Below are positions 44,716 to 53,293 of a stretch of 64,000 bases of DNA, in pieces. Every line of letters begins with the position of its first letter. Position 1 is the stretch's first letter. The notes beneath the pieces were generated by a model, which had not been told where the DNA came from, made no database searches, and was given only the letters and a program-made list of their open reading frames with translations. The position numbers were made by a program, and so were the translations under genes. Origin of the DNA: Chryseobacterium rhizoplanae (GTDB lineage Bacteria; Bacteroidota; Bacteroidia; Flavobacteriales; Weeksellaceae); assembly GCF_900182655.1 (NCBI RefSeq), contig NZ_FXTC01000001.1:1132358-1196357 (forward strand), given 5' to 3'.

Positions 44716-44730
44716 TGCAACTTTGTTTCG
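44716..44730. promoter_or_regulatory. Putative Zur operator 3
   Basis: GCAAC-TTT-GTTTC (44717-44729), one mismatch from the 5-3-5 palindrome at 43075. It lies 46 bases before the alkaline phosphatase start, suggesting this gene may also be controlled. Confidence 0.5.
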
Positions 44731-44775
44731 ATAAAAAACTAAATGCAATAACTTACCACATTATTTCTAAACAAT

Positions 44776-46173
44776 ATGGACAGAAGAAAATTTCTAAAAG
44801 GTTCAGCATTACTTTCAGGGTTATTGACCTTATCACCGTCTGATCTCTGGAGCTTCGGGAGAACAAGTGAAAATCCCCGGGCAGGAAAAGCAAAGAACAT
44901 CATCTTTATGGTAAGTGATGGGATGAGTCTCGGAACGCTTTCCATGGCAGACCTGTATTCCCGGAATATTTTGGGAAAGGGGAGTAACTGGCTCAATCTG
45001 TATCATGAGAAAAAAGTAACCCGTGCTTTGATGGATACTGCTTCAGCAAGTTCTATCGTTACAGATTCTGCTGCGGCAAGTTCAGCCTTCGGAGGCGGAA
45101 TACGCGTTAAAAACGGAACCCTGAACATGGGACCCAACGGTGAAAAGCATCTTCCCATATGGCAGCAATATAAAAAAGCAGGAAAGAAAGCAGGTTGTGT
45201 GACAACCGTTACCATCACCCATGCCACTCCTGCAGGATTCTGTGTAAATTCTTCAAAAAGAAATGCAGAACCCCAAATCGCTGAAATGTATGCCGAGCTG
45301 GAACTGGATGTACTGCTGGGAGGCGGAGACGAATTTTTCAATCCTGCCAAAAGAGAAGACAAGAAAGATGTCTATTCCCTATACAGCAAAAAAGGATACC
45401 GGATTCTAAAAACACAAAACGACCTGAAAGAAATCAAAAAAGGAGAGAAGTTATTAGGAATATTCAGCACAGGGGCATTGCCGTACAGCATTGACAGAAC
45501 CCATCTTCCGGAATTTAAAAACACACCTACTCTTGCTGAAATGGCAAAGACCGCTATTGATCAGATGAAAGATCATTCCAATGGCTTTGTACTTCAGGTA
45601 GAAGGCGGAAAAGTAGACTGGTCTGCCCATGCCAATGATGTTGCGGCACTGATACATGATCAGCTGGCATTTGATGAAGCTGTAAAAACGGTGATGGATT
45701 TTGCAGAAAAAGATGGAAACACCTTAGTCATCATCACCACAGACCATGGAAATGCCAATCCCGGAACGATTTACGGAACTGATGCCACCAAAAATTTCAA
45801 CAGCATTTCAGACTATCAATACACCAATGAATATATTCTGAACAAGATTCAGAAGGACTATTCAGTTAAAGATATTAAAGACTGGATCTATGAGGGCAAC
45901 AAAATTGTTCTGAATGATGATGAAGCCAAACATCTGCTGAGTTTTTACAACGGGTTGGAGAAAGAAGAAGAAGGGCTCTATAATTATAAAAAACTGCCTT
46001 TCAAGCTTTATTCGGAAATTCAGAAAAGCAGGAATTCTGTAGGATGGATCAGCATGGATCATTCCGGGGATTATGTGGAAGTAGCGGCTTATGGTCCCGG
46101 AAATGAACTTTTACAGCCTTTTATTAAAAATACAGACCTGCATGATCTGATGTTGAAAGCCTGTTTGATATAG
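44776..46173 (+). CDS. Alkaline phosphatase (PhoA-type fold)
   Basis: 465 residues. N-terminus MDRRKFLKGSALLSG has the twin-arginine (Tat) pattern, so export of the folded enzyme is likely. Catalytic Ser98 in IVTDSAAASSAFGG, metal ligands Asp48 in MVSDGMS, Thr in THATPAGF, Glu in VEGGKVDWSAHAND, the Asp-His pair in TTDHGN and a His in MDHSGD. This is the complete metal-site set of the alkaline phosphatase family. It follows the zinc GTPase by 77 bases. It ends with a strong terminator. Confidence 0.92.
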   Translation: MDRRKFLKGSALLSGLLTLSPSDLWSFGRTSENPRAGKAKNIIFMVSDGMSLGTLSMADLYSRNILGKGSNWLNLYHEKKVTRALMDTASASSIVTDSAAASSAFGGGIRVKNGTLNMGPNGEKHLPIWQQYKKAGKKAGCVTTVTITHATPAGFCVNSSKRNAEPQIAEMYAELELDVLLGGGDEFFNPAKREDKKDVYSLYSKKGYRILKTQNDLKEIKKGEKLLGIFSTGALPYSIDRTHLPEFKNTPTLAEMAKTAIDQMKDHSNGFVLQVEGGKVDWSAHANDVAALIHDQLAFDEAVKTVMDFAEKDGNTLVIITTDHGNANPGTIYGTDATKNFNSISDYQYTNEYILNKIQKDYSVKDIKDWIYEGNKIVLNDDEAKHLLSFYNGLEKEEEGLYNYKKLPFKLYSEIQKSRNSVGWISMDHSGDYVEVAAYGPGNELLQPFIKNTDLHDLMLKACLI

Positions 46174-46212
46174 ACATTCATATTTTTTCATATTTAATTA
46201 TTTGGGAGAGTG

Positions 46213-46245
46213 CAAGGCGGATTGATTGTGTCCGCCTTGTTTTTT
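46213..46245 (+). terminator. Rho-independent terminator of the phosphatase gene
   Basis: CAAGGCGGA (46213-46221) pairs with TCCGCCTTG (46231-46239) over nine bases, then six T. No U-tract is present in the other direction. Confidence 0.88.
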
Positions 46246-46254
46246 GTGATTTAT

Positions 46255-47673
46255 TTACATGTTTTTTATAATATCACCTAACCTTTTCAGGGCATTTTCT
46301 ACTTTATCATTCCAAACATTATTGCAGCTGATCCGGATATAATTTCTGTAATCTCCATTATTGGAAAACAGCGGTCCCGGAGCAAAATTTACAAACTGAT
46401 CAATGGCTTTTTTCTGAAGTTCAAATGCATCAATATGGGCAGGCAGCTCTATCCATACTACCAGACCTCCTTCAGGCCGGCTCATCCGGATATCATCCGG
46501 GAAATATTTTTCTATCGTCTGAATCGTCAATAGCATCAATCTATGCAGTTCAGGTCTAAGTTTACGCAGATGACGATCATAAGCTCCTGTTTTCAGTAGC
46601 TGTAACAAAGAGGATTGTACAATGCTTGCCGTAGCAACATTAGTAACGGCTTTTAATTTGACCACCTGCTCTGAAAACCGTCCTGCAGCACACCAGCCGA
46701 TTCTGTAACCAGGCGCAGCCGATTTGGAAAAAGAGGAGCAAAGCATCACCCAGCCATGCTCATCATAACTTTTTATAGTTGTTGGACGCTGTGACTGAAA
46801 ATGTAAATCCCCATAAATATCATCTTCTATGACCGGAACCTGCATTCTTTCAGCAAAAGCGGCTATTGCTGATTTCTCTTCATTGTTTAAAGTAATACCA
46901 TTTGGATTATTAAAATTTGAAAGTAACAGACATGCTGAAATCTTTTGTGTGCTGCAGATTTCTTCCAATTCCTGAATATTGATTCCAGTTAAAGGGCAAC
47001 CTGAGAATTCAATGACTTTGAGATCAAGACTTTCTATTGCCTGCAAGATACCATGGTAGATGGGGGACTGCACAAGTACAGTATCACCCGCTTTTGTTAC
47101 AGCACGCAGACATAAACTGACAGCTTCCAATGCGCCATTGGTGACAATCACATCATCAGCTGAAAGATTACCCTGCCAAAGGAAAGACCTGCGAGCAATT
47201 TCGGTTCTCAACTGACTATTTCCCGCAGCAGGTTCATACTGTAAATGCTGTCCTGTTAAATCTCTGGAAGCCTGCTGCAAACTTCTCCGTAAAGCATTAA
47301 AAGGCAGAAGGTCCGGATGTAAAACGGCATTAAAAAATGAAACATAAGATTTATTTTCTGAATCCGGAAATGATACTTCCTGTAACACTTTCCCGATTGC
47401 TATCTTTTGAGCAAGCGTATTGTTTTCCGCCTGTTTTGGCAGATTTACAGAAGAAACTGAGGTACGGAGCACAACAAACCCCGACCTTTCTTTTCCTGCT
47501 ACCAATCCCTTATCTTCCAATAGAGTGAAAGCTTTCAGAATAGTCCCAACACTTATTTTAAACTGCTGCCGGATACTGCGTAATGATGGAAGCTTAGCAC
47601 CAACGGGATACGTTCCGTTATTAATGGAAAGCTCAAACTTATCCGCCAATGCTATGTATTGAAAATCGCTCAT
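46255..47673 (-). CDS. MocR/PdxR-type regulator (GntR helix-turn-helix plus aminotransferase)
   Basis: 472 residues. N-terminal GntR domain (about 1-75: YPVGAKLPSLRSIRQQFKIS and GLVAGKERSGFVV), then a fold-type I PLP domain with NAGALEA-like TNGALEAVSLCL, FNNPNGITLNN, VIEDDIYGDLHF, and the PLP Lys in SSFSKSAAPGYRIGW. These are MocR regulators, which use PLP or its amino-acid adduct as effector. Divergent from the Asp/Glu racemase gene by 85 bases, so that gene is the likely target. Confidence 0.92.
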   Translation of the reverse strand: MSDFQYIALADKFELSINNGTYPVGAKLPSLRSIRQQFKISVGTILKAFTLLEDKGLVAGKERSGFVVLRTSVSSVNLPKQAENNTLAQKIAIGKVLQEVSFPDSENKSYVSFFNAVLHPDLLPFNALRRSLQQASRDLTGQHLQYEPAAGNSQLRTEIARRSFLWQGNLSADDVIVTNGALEAVSLCLRAVTKAGDTVLVQSPIYHGILQAIESLDLKVIEFSGCPLTGINIQELEEICSTQKISACLLLSNFNNPNGITLNNEEKSAIAAFAERMQVPVIEDDIYGDLHFQSQRPTTIKSYDEHGWVMLCSSFSKSAAPGYRIGWCAAGRFSEQVVKLKAVTNVATASIVQSSLLQLLKTGAYDRHLRKLRPELHRLMLLTIQTIEKYFPDDIRMSRPEGGLVVWIELPAHIDAFELQKKAIDQFVNFAPGPLFSNNGDYRNYIRISCNNVWNDKVENALKRLGDIIKNM

Positions 47674-47717
47674 CTGTTATACTAATATATTCATTTTTTG
47701 TATCTGTTACAACACAG

Positions 47718-47725
47718 CAAAGATA
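47718..47725 (-). promoter_or_regulatory. -7 box of the MocR gene (TATCTTTG)
   Basis: Read leftward, TATCTTTG matches TAnnTTTG, 44 bases from the MocR start. A TTG at 47743-47741 gives only 15 bases of spacing. The 85-base gap to the racemase gene must hold both promoters. Confidence 0.5.
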
Positions 47726-47758
47726 TCTACTTTTACTGAACAAAAAAATAAGAAGAAT

Positions 47759-48475
47759 ATGAAAAAACTAGGATTGGTAGGAGGCATCAGCTGGGCTTCA
47801 ACTTTGGATTACTACCGTCTTCTGAATGAAGGAGTTAATCAGCAACTGGGCGGATTGAATTTTGCGGAATGTATTATTTATTCTGTCAACTTTAACCATT
47901 TTCAGCAATTTAATGCGGATTACGACTGGGATGCAACTTTTGAACTTTTGTATAATGCTGCCGAAAATTTAAAAAAATCCGGAGCAGAAGCTATTGTGCT
48001 TTGTGCCAATACAGCCCATATTGTTGCAGACAGGATTGAGAAACAGATAGGATTACCGCTCATTCATATTACAACGGCTACAGCCAATGCTGTTCAACAG
48101 AAAGGATTAAAGAAAATCGGTTTATTAGGAACAAGCTATACAATGGAGCTGGATTTTTATAAGGATAAACTGATAGAAGGCGGCTTGGAACCTCTTATTC
48201 CTGAGAGAAGTGAAGACAGAGATTATATTGAGGATATTTTAAGAAATGAGTTAAGCAGAGGAATCATTAATCCTGAAACTAAAAAAAATTACCTGAAGAT
48301 TATTCAGGAGCTTATAGACCGTGGAGCAGAGGGAATTATTTTAGGCTGCACAGAAATTCCGCTTCTGATCAAACAGGAAGATGTTGCTGTTCCTGTATTT
48401 GATACCATCCAGATTCATGTAGATGCTGCCGTAGCATTTGCCGTTTCCAATCAAAACATCACAGTTAATTCATAA
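47759..48475 (+). CDS. Aspartate/glutamate racemase family protein
   Basis: 238 residues with a Met-Lys-Lys start, GLVGGISWASTLDYY, the first catalytic Cys82 in LCANTAHIVAD and the second Cys197 in LGCTEIPLLI. Two-Cys cofactor-free racemases of the Asp/Glu/hydantoin group act on aspartate, glutamate or related amino acids. Paired with the divergent MocR regulator. Followed by a strong terminator. Confidence 0.92.
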   Translation: MKKLGLVGGISWASTLDYYRLLNEGVNQQLGGLNFAECIIYSVNFNHFQQFNADYDWDATFELLYNAAENLKKSGAEAIVLCANTAHIVADRIEKQIGLPLIHITTATANAVQQKGLKKIGLLGTSYTMELDFYKDKLIEGGLEPLIPERSEDRDYIEDILRNELSRGIINPETKKNYLKIIQELIDRGAEGIILGCTEIPLLIKQEDVAVPVFDTIQIHVDAAVAFAVSNQNITVNS

Positions 48476-48550
48476 AACACTCAAATACAATATAAATACA
48501 GTTCAATTTAAAAGAAACCAATAATAAATTTATTTAATGGTTTCAAACAT

Positions 48551-48586
48551 AAGTACCGTATCATCAGATATGGTACTTTTTCTTTT
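48551..48586 (+). terminator. Rho-independent terminator of the racemase gene
   Basis: AAGTACCGTATC (48551-48562) pairs with GATATGGTACTT (48567-48578) with one G-U pair and a four-base loop, then a T-rich run. Beyond it, up to 48826, I see no gene. Confidence 0.87.
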
Positions 48587-48826
48587 CATAATGTCTATTG
48601 CTACTTTTGGGGGCTCAGACATTTAATTTTTAATACGACATGCTCTGTCGCTGTCAGAAGATAATTTTACACCAGAATAAAATAAATTTCAATATAAATA
48701 AAGAGGATTTAATAATAAATAGTATGATTTACAGCATACCACACTAAAGTTATTTTCGTGTCTTAAAAAATGTTAAATTCGCGCAGTTTTAATAAACTAA
48801 TTACTAACTCAGAAAAAAACACGAGA

Positions 48827-50451
48827 ATGAAAAAAATCTCTCTCAGTGCATTTTTCTTATGTACAGCCCTGGGTATGAATGCCCAGGAAGTGGTATGGCA
48901 GAAAGACATTAAGTCCTCTACCCAGGATTTTCTAAGCCAGGTAACCCCAACCATCGATCAGCAATATTTGATCACCGGAAGTTCTATACAGTCAGGAAGC
49001 GGGAAGCTGGAAGTAAGCAGAACAATGGTTATGATTTCCACTTGATAAAACTGAATCAGCAGGGAGAACAGGTTTTTGAGAAATATTTTTCAGGAAACAA
49101 TCACGACTATCTATCTTCAACTGTCACTACTCAGGACGGTGGTTTTCTGATCACTGGTTCATCGTATTCAGGAAAAGGACTTGATAAAAAGGAGGATTCT
49201 AAAGGTGGCTCAGACATTTGGTTAATTAGAATTAATGAATTTGGTGATGAATTGTGGCAAAAGACTTTAGGAAGTTCTTCCGACGAAGAAGCCAGATCTG
49301 TTATTCAGAGTACCGATTTGGGATTCTTTGTTGCCGGTAATGTCCAAAACGCTGCAAAAGGTTACGGTTCCAAAGATGTCTGGATTACAAGATTGGATAA
49401 AAACGGAAAAGAACTTTCCCAATTAATTCTAGGCGGAAAAGGCTTAGATGAAGTGGAGAAAATGATTCCAACGAGAGATGGAGGTGTATTGTTGGGAATT
49501 TATTCCAGAAGTTTCGGGATGCGAGATACGGGTTCCGTGTCAAACAGTCAAAACTCGAATCCTGTATCCCGAAACTCGAAACAAACTGAAAATTTCGGCG
49601 AGGGCGACTACTGGATTGTAAAGTTAGACAAAAACGGAAAAGTAGAATGGGAAAAGAACTTTGGAGGGAAAGGAGATGATCACATCAGAACACTAGCTTT
49701 GACTTCAAACGGCTTTATTATCGGTGGAGAGTCCAGATCAGAAAGATCAGGGAATAAAACGGTTGGATTAGAAGAAGGAACAGACCTTTGGCTGATTTCT
49801 TTAAATGAAAGAGGTGATGAACAGTGGCAGAAATCCTATAATTTCAAAAACCGTGATATCCTAATGAGTATGAGTGTAATAAGCGGGAAGCAGGAAGATG
49901 GAAGCTCGAAGTCTAAAGGCATTCTGCTGGGAGGCTATACCCAGGCAGAAGGAAGAATACAAACGGATGATGAAACTTTTTGGATGTTATACCTTGATAC
50001 TAATGGAAATGAACAGTGGAGAAAACATGTCAAAGGAGAATCCAGACAAAAAGAAGAAAGACTTTCTGACTTAAAGCTGAATAGAGATGGTTCTATTGTA
50101 TTAGCAGGAACCAGTGCAGAAGAGCTTGGTAAAGAGAACTGGAAGATTATAAAGCTGGGAGATAAACAGGTTGATCAGTTGATTGAAAAATACGACATCA
50201 AAATTTATCCAAATCCAGTATCTGATTATGCTTATGTAGAAATCGGTTTTGATCCTTCGACAGGCTCAGGACAAGGTTTTAAAGAAGCAGATATTCTATT
50301 GTATGATATGAGTGGAAGACAGCTTCAAAGTCTTACAACTAAAAACAAAGTAACCAAGATTAATACCCAGCCTTTGGTTCAGGGTGCTTACTTGATCACT
50401 ATAAAAACTGATACTAATAAAACGGCGAATGCCAAATTAATCAAGAAATAA
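48827..50451 (+). pseudogene. Frameshifted T9SS cargo with beta-propeller-like repeats
   Basis: Signal peptide from ATG 48827 (KKISLSAFFLCTALGMNAQ), then repeats of the type GG.D.WLI.L...G...W.K..GG (about six, as in GGSDIWLIRINEFGDELWQK), and a type A T9SS sorting domain at the end (IYPNPVSDYAYVEI ... TIKTDTNKTANAKLIKK). The frame changes between about 49000 and 49040: the first part ends at a TGA near 49043, and the continuation (NNGYDFHLIKLNQQG) is one frame over. The shift lies in a short repeat. Three other dispersed repeats are inserted in frame. It ends four bases before the next gene. Confidence 0.75.
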
Positions 50452-50455
50452 CATC

Positions 50456-53248
50456 ATGAGAAAAAAACATAAGATCATAGTATTCCTGCTTACTTTTTGT
50501 TCAGGAGTGTTATTTTCACAAGGTTCATCAGGTGAAAGCTTCACCTCTGCGCCTTCTGCTACATCGATAAAGAGCTTCATCAATGCTCCAATCTCATTAT
50601 CTACGGGAGTTCCGGATATTAATATCCCTTTCTTTGCGCTGGCTACCCATAACCCGGGAATAGGAATCAATGTAGGAATATCTTATCATCCCAACAATTC
50701 TGCTAAAACCAGCAGAGCTTCCGATGTAGGCCTTGGCTGGTCTTTATATGGAACAAGCTGTCTTATTTACAGAGCAACAGCTCTGGGAAATGAAAACGAA
50801 CCTTCAGCAACCTATTATTATTCCTTTATGGGATTTAACGGAAAATTCTTGTTAAAGAACGATCCGCAATTAGGGAAATATATACGCCCTCTTACTGAGA
50901 CTAATCTGGATTTCACCTATATGGATGATGATACTTTTAAGGTTGTTGATCCATCAGGAAATACCTATTTTTTCAATAATAAAGACCAGAATATTTTCAA
51001 AAAATCGCAAATTTACAGATCTTATGCTTCAACTTATTACCTTACAAAGATAAAAGACGTTCATCAGAATGAGTCATTACTATTCGATTATATAGAGGAC
51101 AGTTATGTTCCTAGTCTTGAATCTCTTTCTATAAAAAGTTTAAAAGTCAGCAAAGTGACTTCACCGGATTTTGGGTCTATAGAATTCAGTTACAATTTTG
51201 ATGAAGCTCTCAGAAAAAAGGTTTCAGATCCTTATCAACTGCACACCGTGGTCTTGAAAAACAAAGCCGGGAAAGTGATCCAGAAATATACCCTGCAAAA
51301 TGAGGGAGGTGTTTTTATGTATACAGATCCGGCTCCTTCAACTTGCCCATTAGATTTGGGAGAATTGGTTTTCAATGAAAAAAGGAAACTTAGCTCTATA
51401 CAAAAATATGGAACTTCTTCCCAATTTGAAAAAACCAGTTTTGAGTATACAGAATTGCCTTCTTCAGAAAATAACTGGGCTGGGCTTGATTGTCTGTGTC
51501 TCAACGGGCCAGGAGGTGAAAGATATTTGAAAGTAGGGCTATTGAATACCATAAAATATCCTACTGGAGGCCAGACCCGCTATGAATTTGAACCCAACCA
51601 GTATGAAGTTAAAAAGACCCATATATTTGACCCATTGTCTAATTCTGATGAACAATATATCAATCCTTCTGAATATATGGACCATGATGCCCAAGTATTG
51701 GAAGACGTAGGAACCTTTAATTTTGACACCCATTTTACAGATACTTATACCTTCAATCTTCCTCCTAATCCAGATAATTCTGAGGGAGCAAGCTATTTGG
51801 TATACTGTCTCAATGTAGGTGCTTATTATACAGATTCTCCGGTATGGGAACCCGGGACAATCCCTAGTTTAGCTGCTGAACTGACCTCCGGAGTGATAGG
51901 AAGTGACTGGAATAAGAAATTTATGCCCGGAACCAACACTTTCAAAATATCAGGAACAGGTGGCGGTGGTAATGTTACCATCAAAAGAATCAGATACAGA
52001 TCGATTCCGCTTCCCAACTATACAACAACAAGTGGATTTAGAATCAAAAAAATAGAATTTCTTGAAAATGGAATCCCTGTAGATTCTGAAACCCGTTATT
52101 ATTCTTACCAGCAGTTTGATGACAACTCTAAAACAAGTGGCGCTGCTGTCTGGCTTAAAGACAATACCGTTGTTTATAAAAATGTGAAAGAAACCATTGG
52201 TCAGAATAAAGGATATGCCAGATATTATTTTAAAACTTTAATGGATCATCCTGATAACCAAAACGCTTCCACTAATTTCTCTCACTATAATATACTGATT
52301 AATGGTCTTTTGGATAAAAAAGAAATTTTTGATGCCAGCAATAACATAGTGACAAAAGAAGAAAACATATATGAATTAACTCCAACAGGATTACCATATT
52401 CTCTTGATGATAATACTAATTCAGGTTTTCCGGTAAAAAATTCTATTGTGACGAAGCAGACCAATACCACTACTTCTTTTGTAGGCCAGGATGCTATTTC
52501 TTCAACAATAGAGTCTACAAGAGAAACCATAAACCTTAATATTACAGGCAAAAAGACCATTACTCCTGAAGGAGATATTCTGGAAGAAAATTATAAATAT
52601 CCAAAGCAGGTTGCAATTCGCTTATTTGCAGCAGGAATCAGAGACAGAGTAATTACTACTGAATCCAAAAAAAATGGAGCTACCCTTTCTAAAACAGAAA
52701 CCCGCTATGATGATACTTCCCATTTATATCCAACTTCAGTAATCGGATTTTTGCCTGATGATCTTACCCAGTCCTTTAAAAATGCGGTGAATGATATTTA
52801 TGATGACAAAGGAAATCTTGTTCAGTACAGAGCATTTCCAAATACGGCAGATGCTTCTACAGGAGGAATTCCGACTACTATCATCTGGGGATATAACAAA
52901 ACCATGCCGATTGCTAAGATAGAAGGTGCAAAACTATCGGATATTCCGGCAGCACTTATCACAACCATTATCAATGCCTCTAATGAAGATGCTGATGCCA
53001 CTCCGGCTAATGAAGCGGCAAAAGAAACAGCACTGATGAATGCACTGAACACCTTCAGAAAAGATACTGCTCTTAAAAATTTCGTGATTACTGCCTACAC
53101 CTATGACCCAATGATCGGAATGACCACTACGATTTCACCTAATGGAATGATGGCAAAATATCAGTATGATTCTTTTAACAGGCTTCAGAAAGTCATCAAC
53201 AATGAAGGAATTACGGTGAAAGAATACCAGTACAACAACAAAAACTAA
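50456..53248 (+). CDS. Exported RHS/YD-repeat protein, first of a pair
   Basis: 930 residues with a signal peptide (KIIVFLLTFCSGVLFSQ). The N-terminal part SLSTGVPDINIPFFALATH and ISYHPNNSAKTSRASDVGLGWSL resembles the front domain of large Bacteroidota RHS-like surface proteins. Tyr-Asp-type repeats occur near the end (YDPMIGMTTTISPNGMMAKYQYDSFNRLQKVIN). It lacks an RHS core and a toxin. Encoded four bases after the T9SS gene and three bases before the next RHS gene, so it is likely a partner in a surface complex, comparable to the paired B and C proteins of RHS/Tc systems by analogy only. Confidence 0.75.
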   Translation: MRKKHKIIVFLLTFCSGVLFSQGSSGESFTSAPSATSIKSFINAPISLSTGVPDINIPFFALATHNPGIGINVGISYHPNNSAKTSRASDVGLGWSLYGTSCLIYRATALGNENEPSATYYYSFMGFNGKFLLKNDPQLGKYIRPLTETNLDFTYMDDDTFKVVDPSGNTYFFNNKDQNIFKKSQIYRSYASTYYLTKIKDVHQNESLLFDYIEDSYVPSLESLSIKSLKVSKVTSPDFGSIEFSYNFDEALRKKVSDPYQLHTVVLKNKAGKVIQKYTLQNEGGVFMYTDPAPSTCPLDLGELVFNEKRKLSSIQKYGTSSQFEKTSFEYTELPSSENNWAGLDCLCLNGPGGERYLKVGLLNTIKYPTGGQTRYEFEPNQYEVKKTHIFDPLSNSDEQYINPSEYMDHDAQVLEDVGTFNFDTHFTDTYTFNLPPNPDNSEGASYLVYCLNVGAYYTDSPVWEPGTIPSLAAELTSGVIGSDWNKKFMPGTNTFKISGTGGGGNVTIKRIRYRSIPLPNYTTTSGFRIKKIEFLENGIPVDSETRYYSYQQFDDNSKTSGAAVWLKDNTVVYKNVKETIGQNKGYARYYFKTLMDHPDNQNASTNFSHYNILINGLLDKKEIFDASNNIVTKEENIYELTPTGLPYSLDDNTNSGFPVKNSIVTKQTNTTTSFVGQDAISSTIESTRETINLNITGKKTITPEGDILEENYKYPKQVAIRLFAAGIRDRVITTESKKNGATLSKTETRYDDTSHLYPTSVIGFLPDDLTQSFKNAVNDIYDDKGNLVQYRAFPNTADASTGGIPTTIIWGYNKTMPIAKIEGAKLSDIPAALITTIINASNEDADATPANEAAKETALMNALNTFRKDTALKNFVITAYTYDPMIGMTTTISPNGMMAKYQYDSFNRLQKVINNEGITVKEYQYNNKN

Positions 53249-53293
53249 CTGATGAAAAACAATATAAACATACTCTATACTGGAAAACTGAAG

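Noticed and set aside
49042..50451. Independent gene starting at TTG 49042
   Set aside because: The start has no context, and the sequence continues the upstream protein in another frame.
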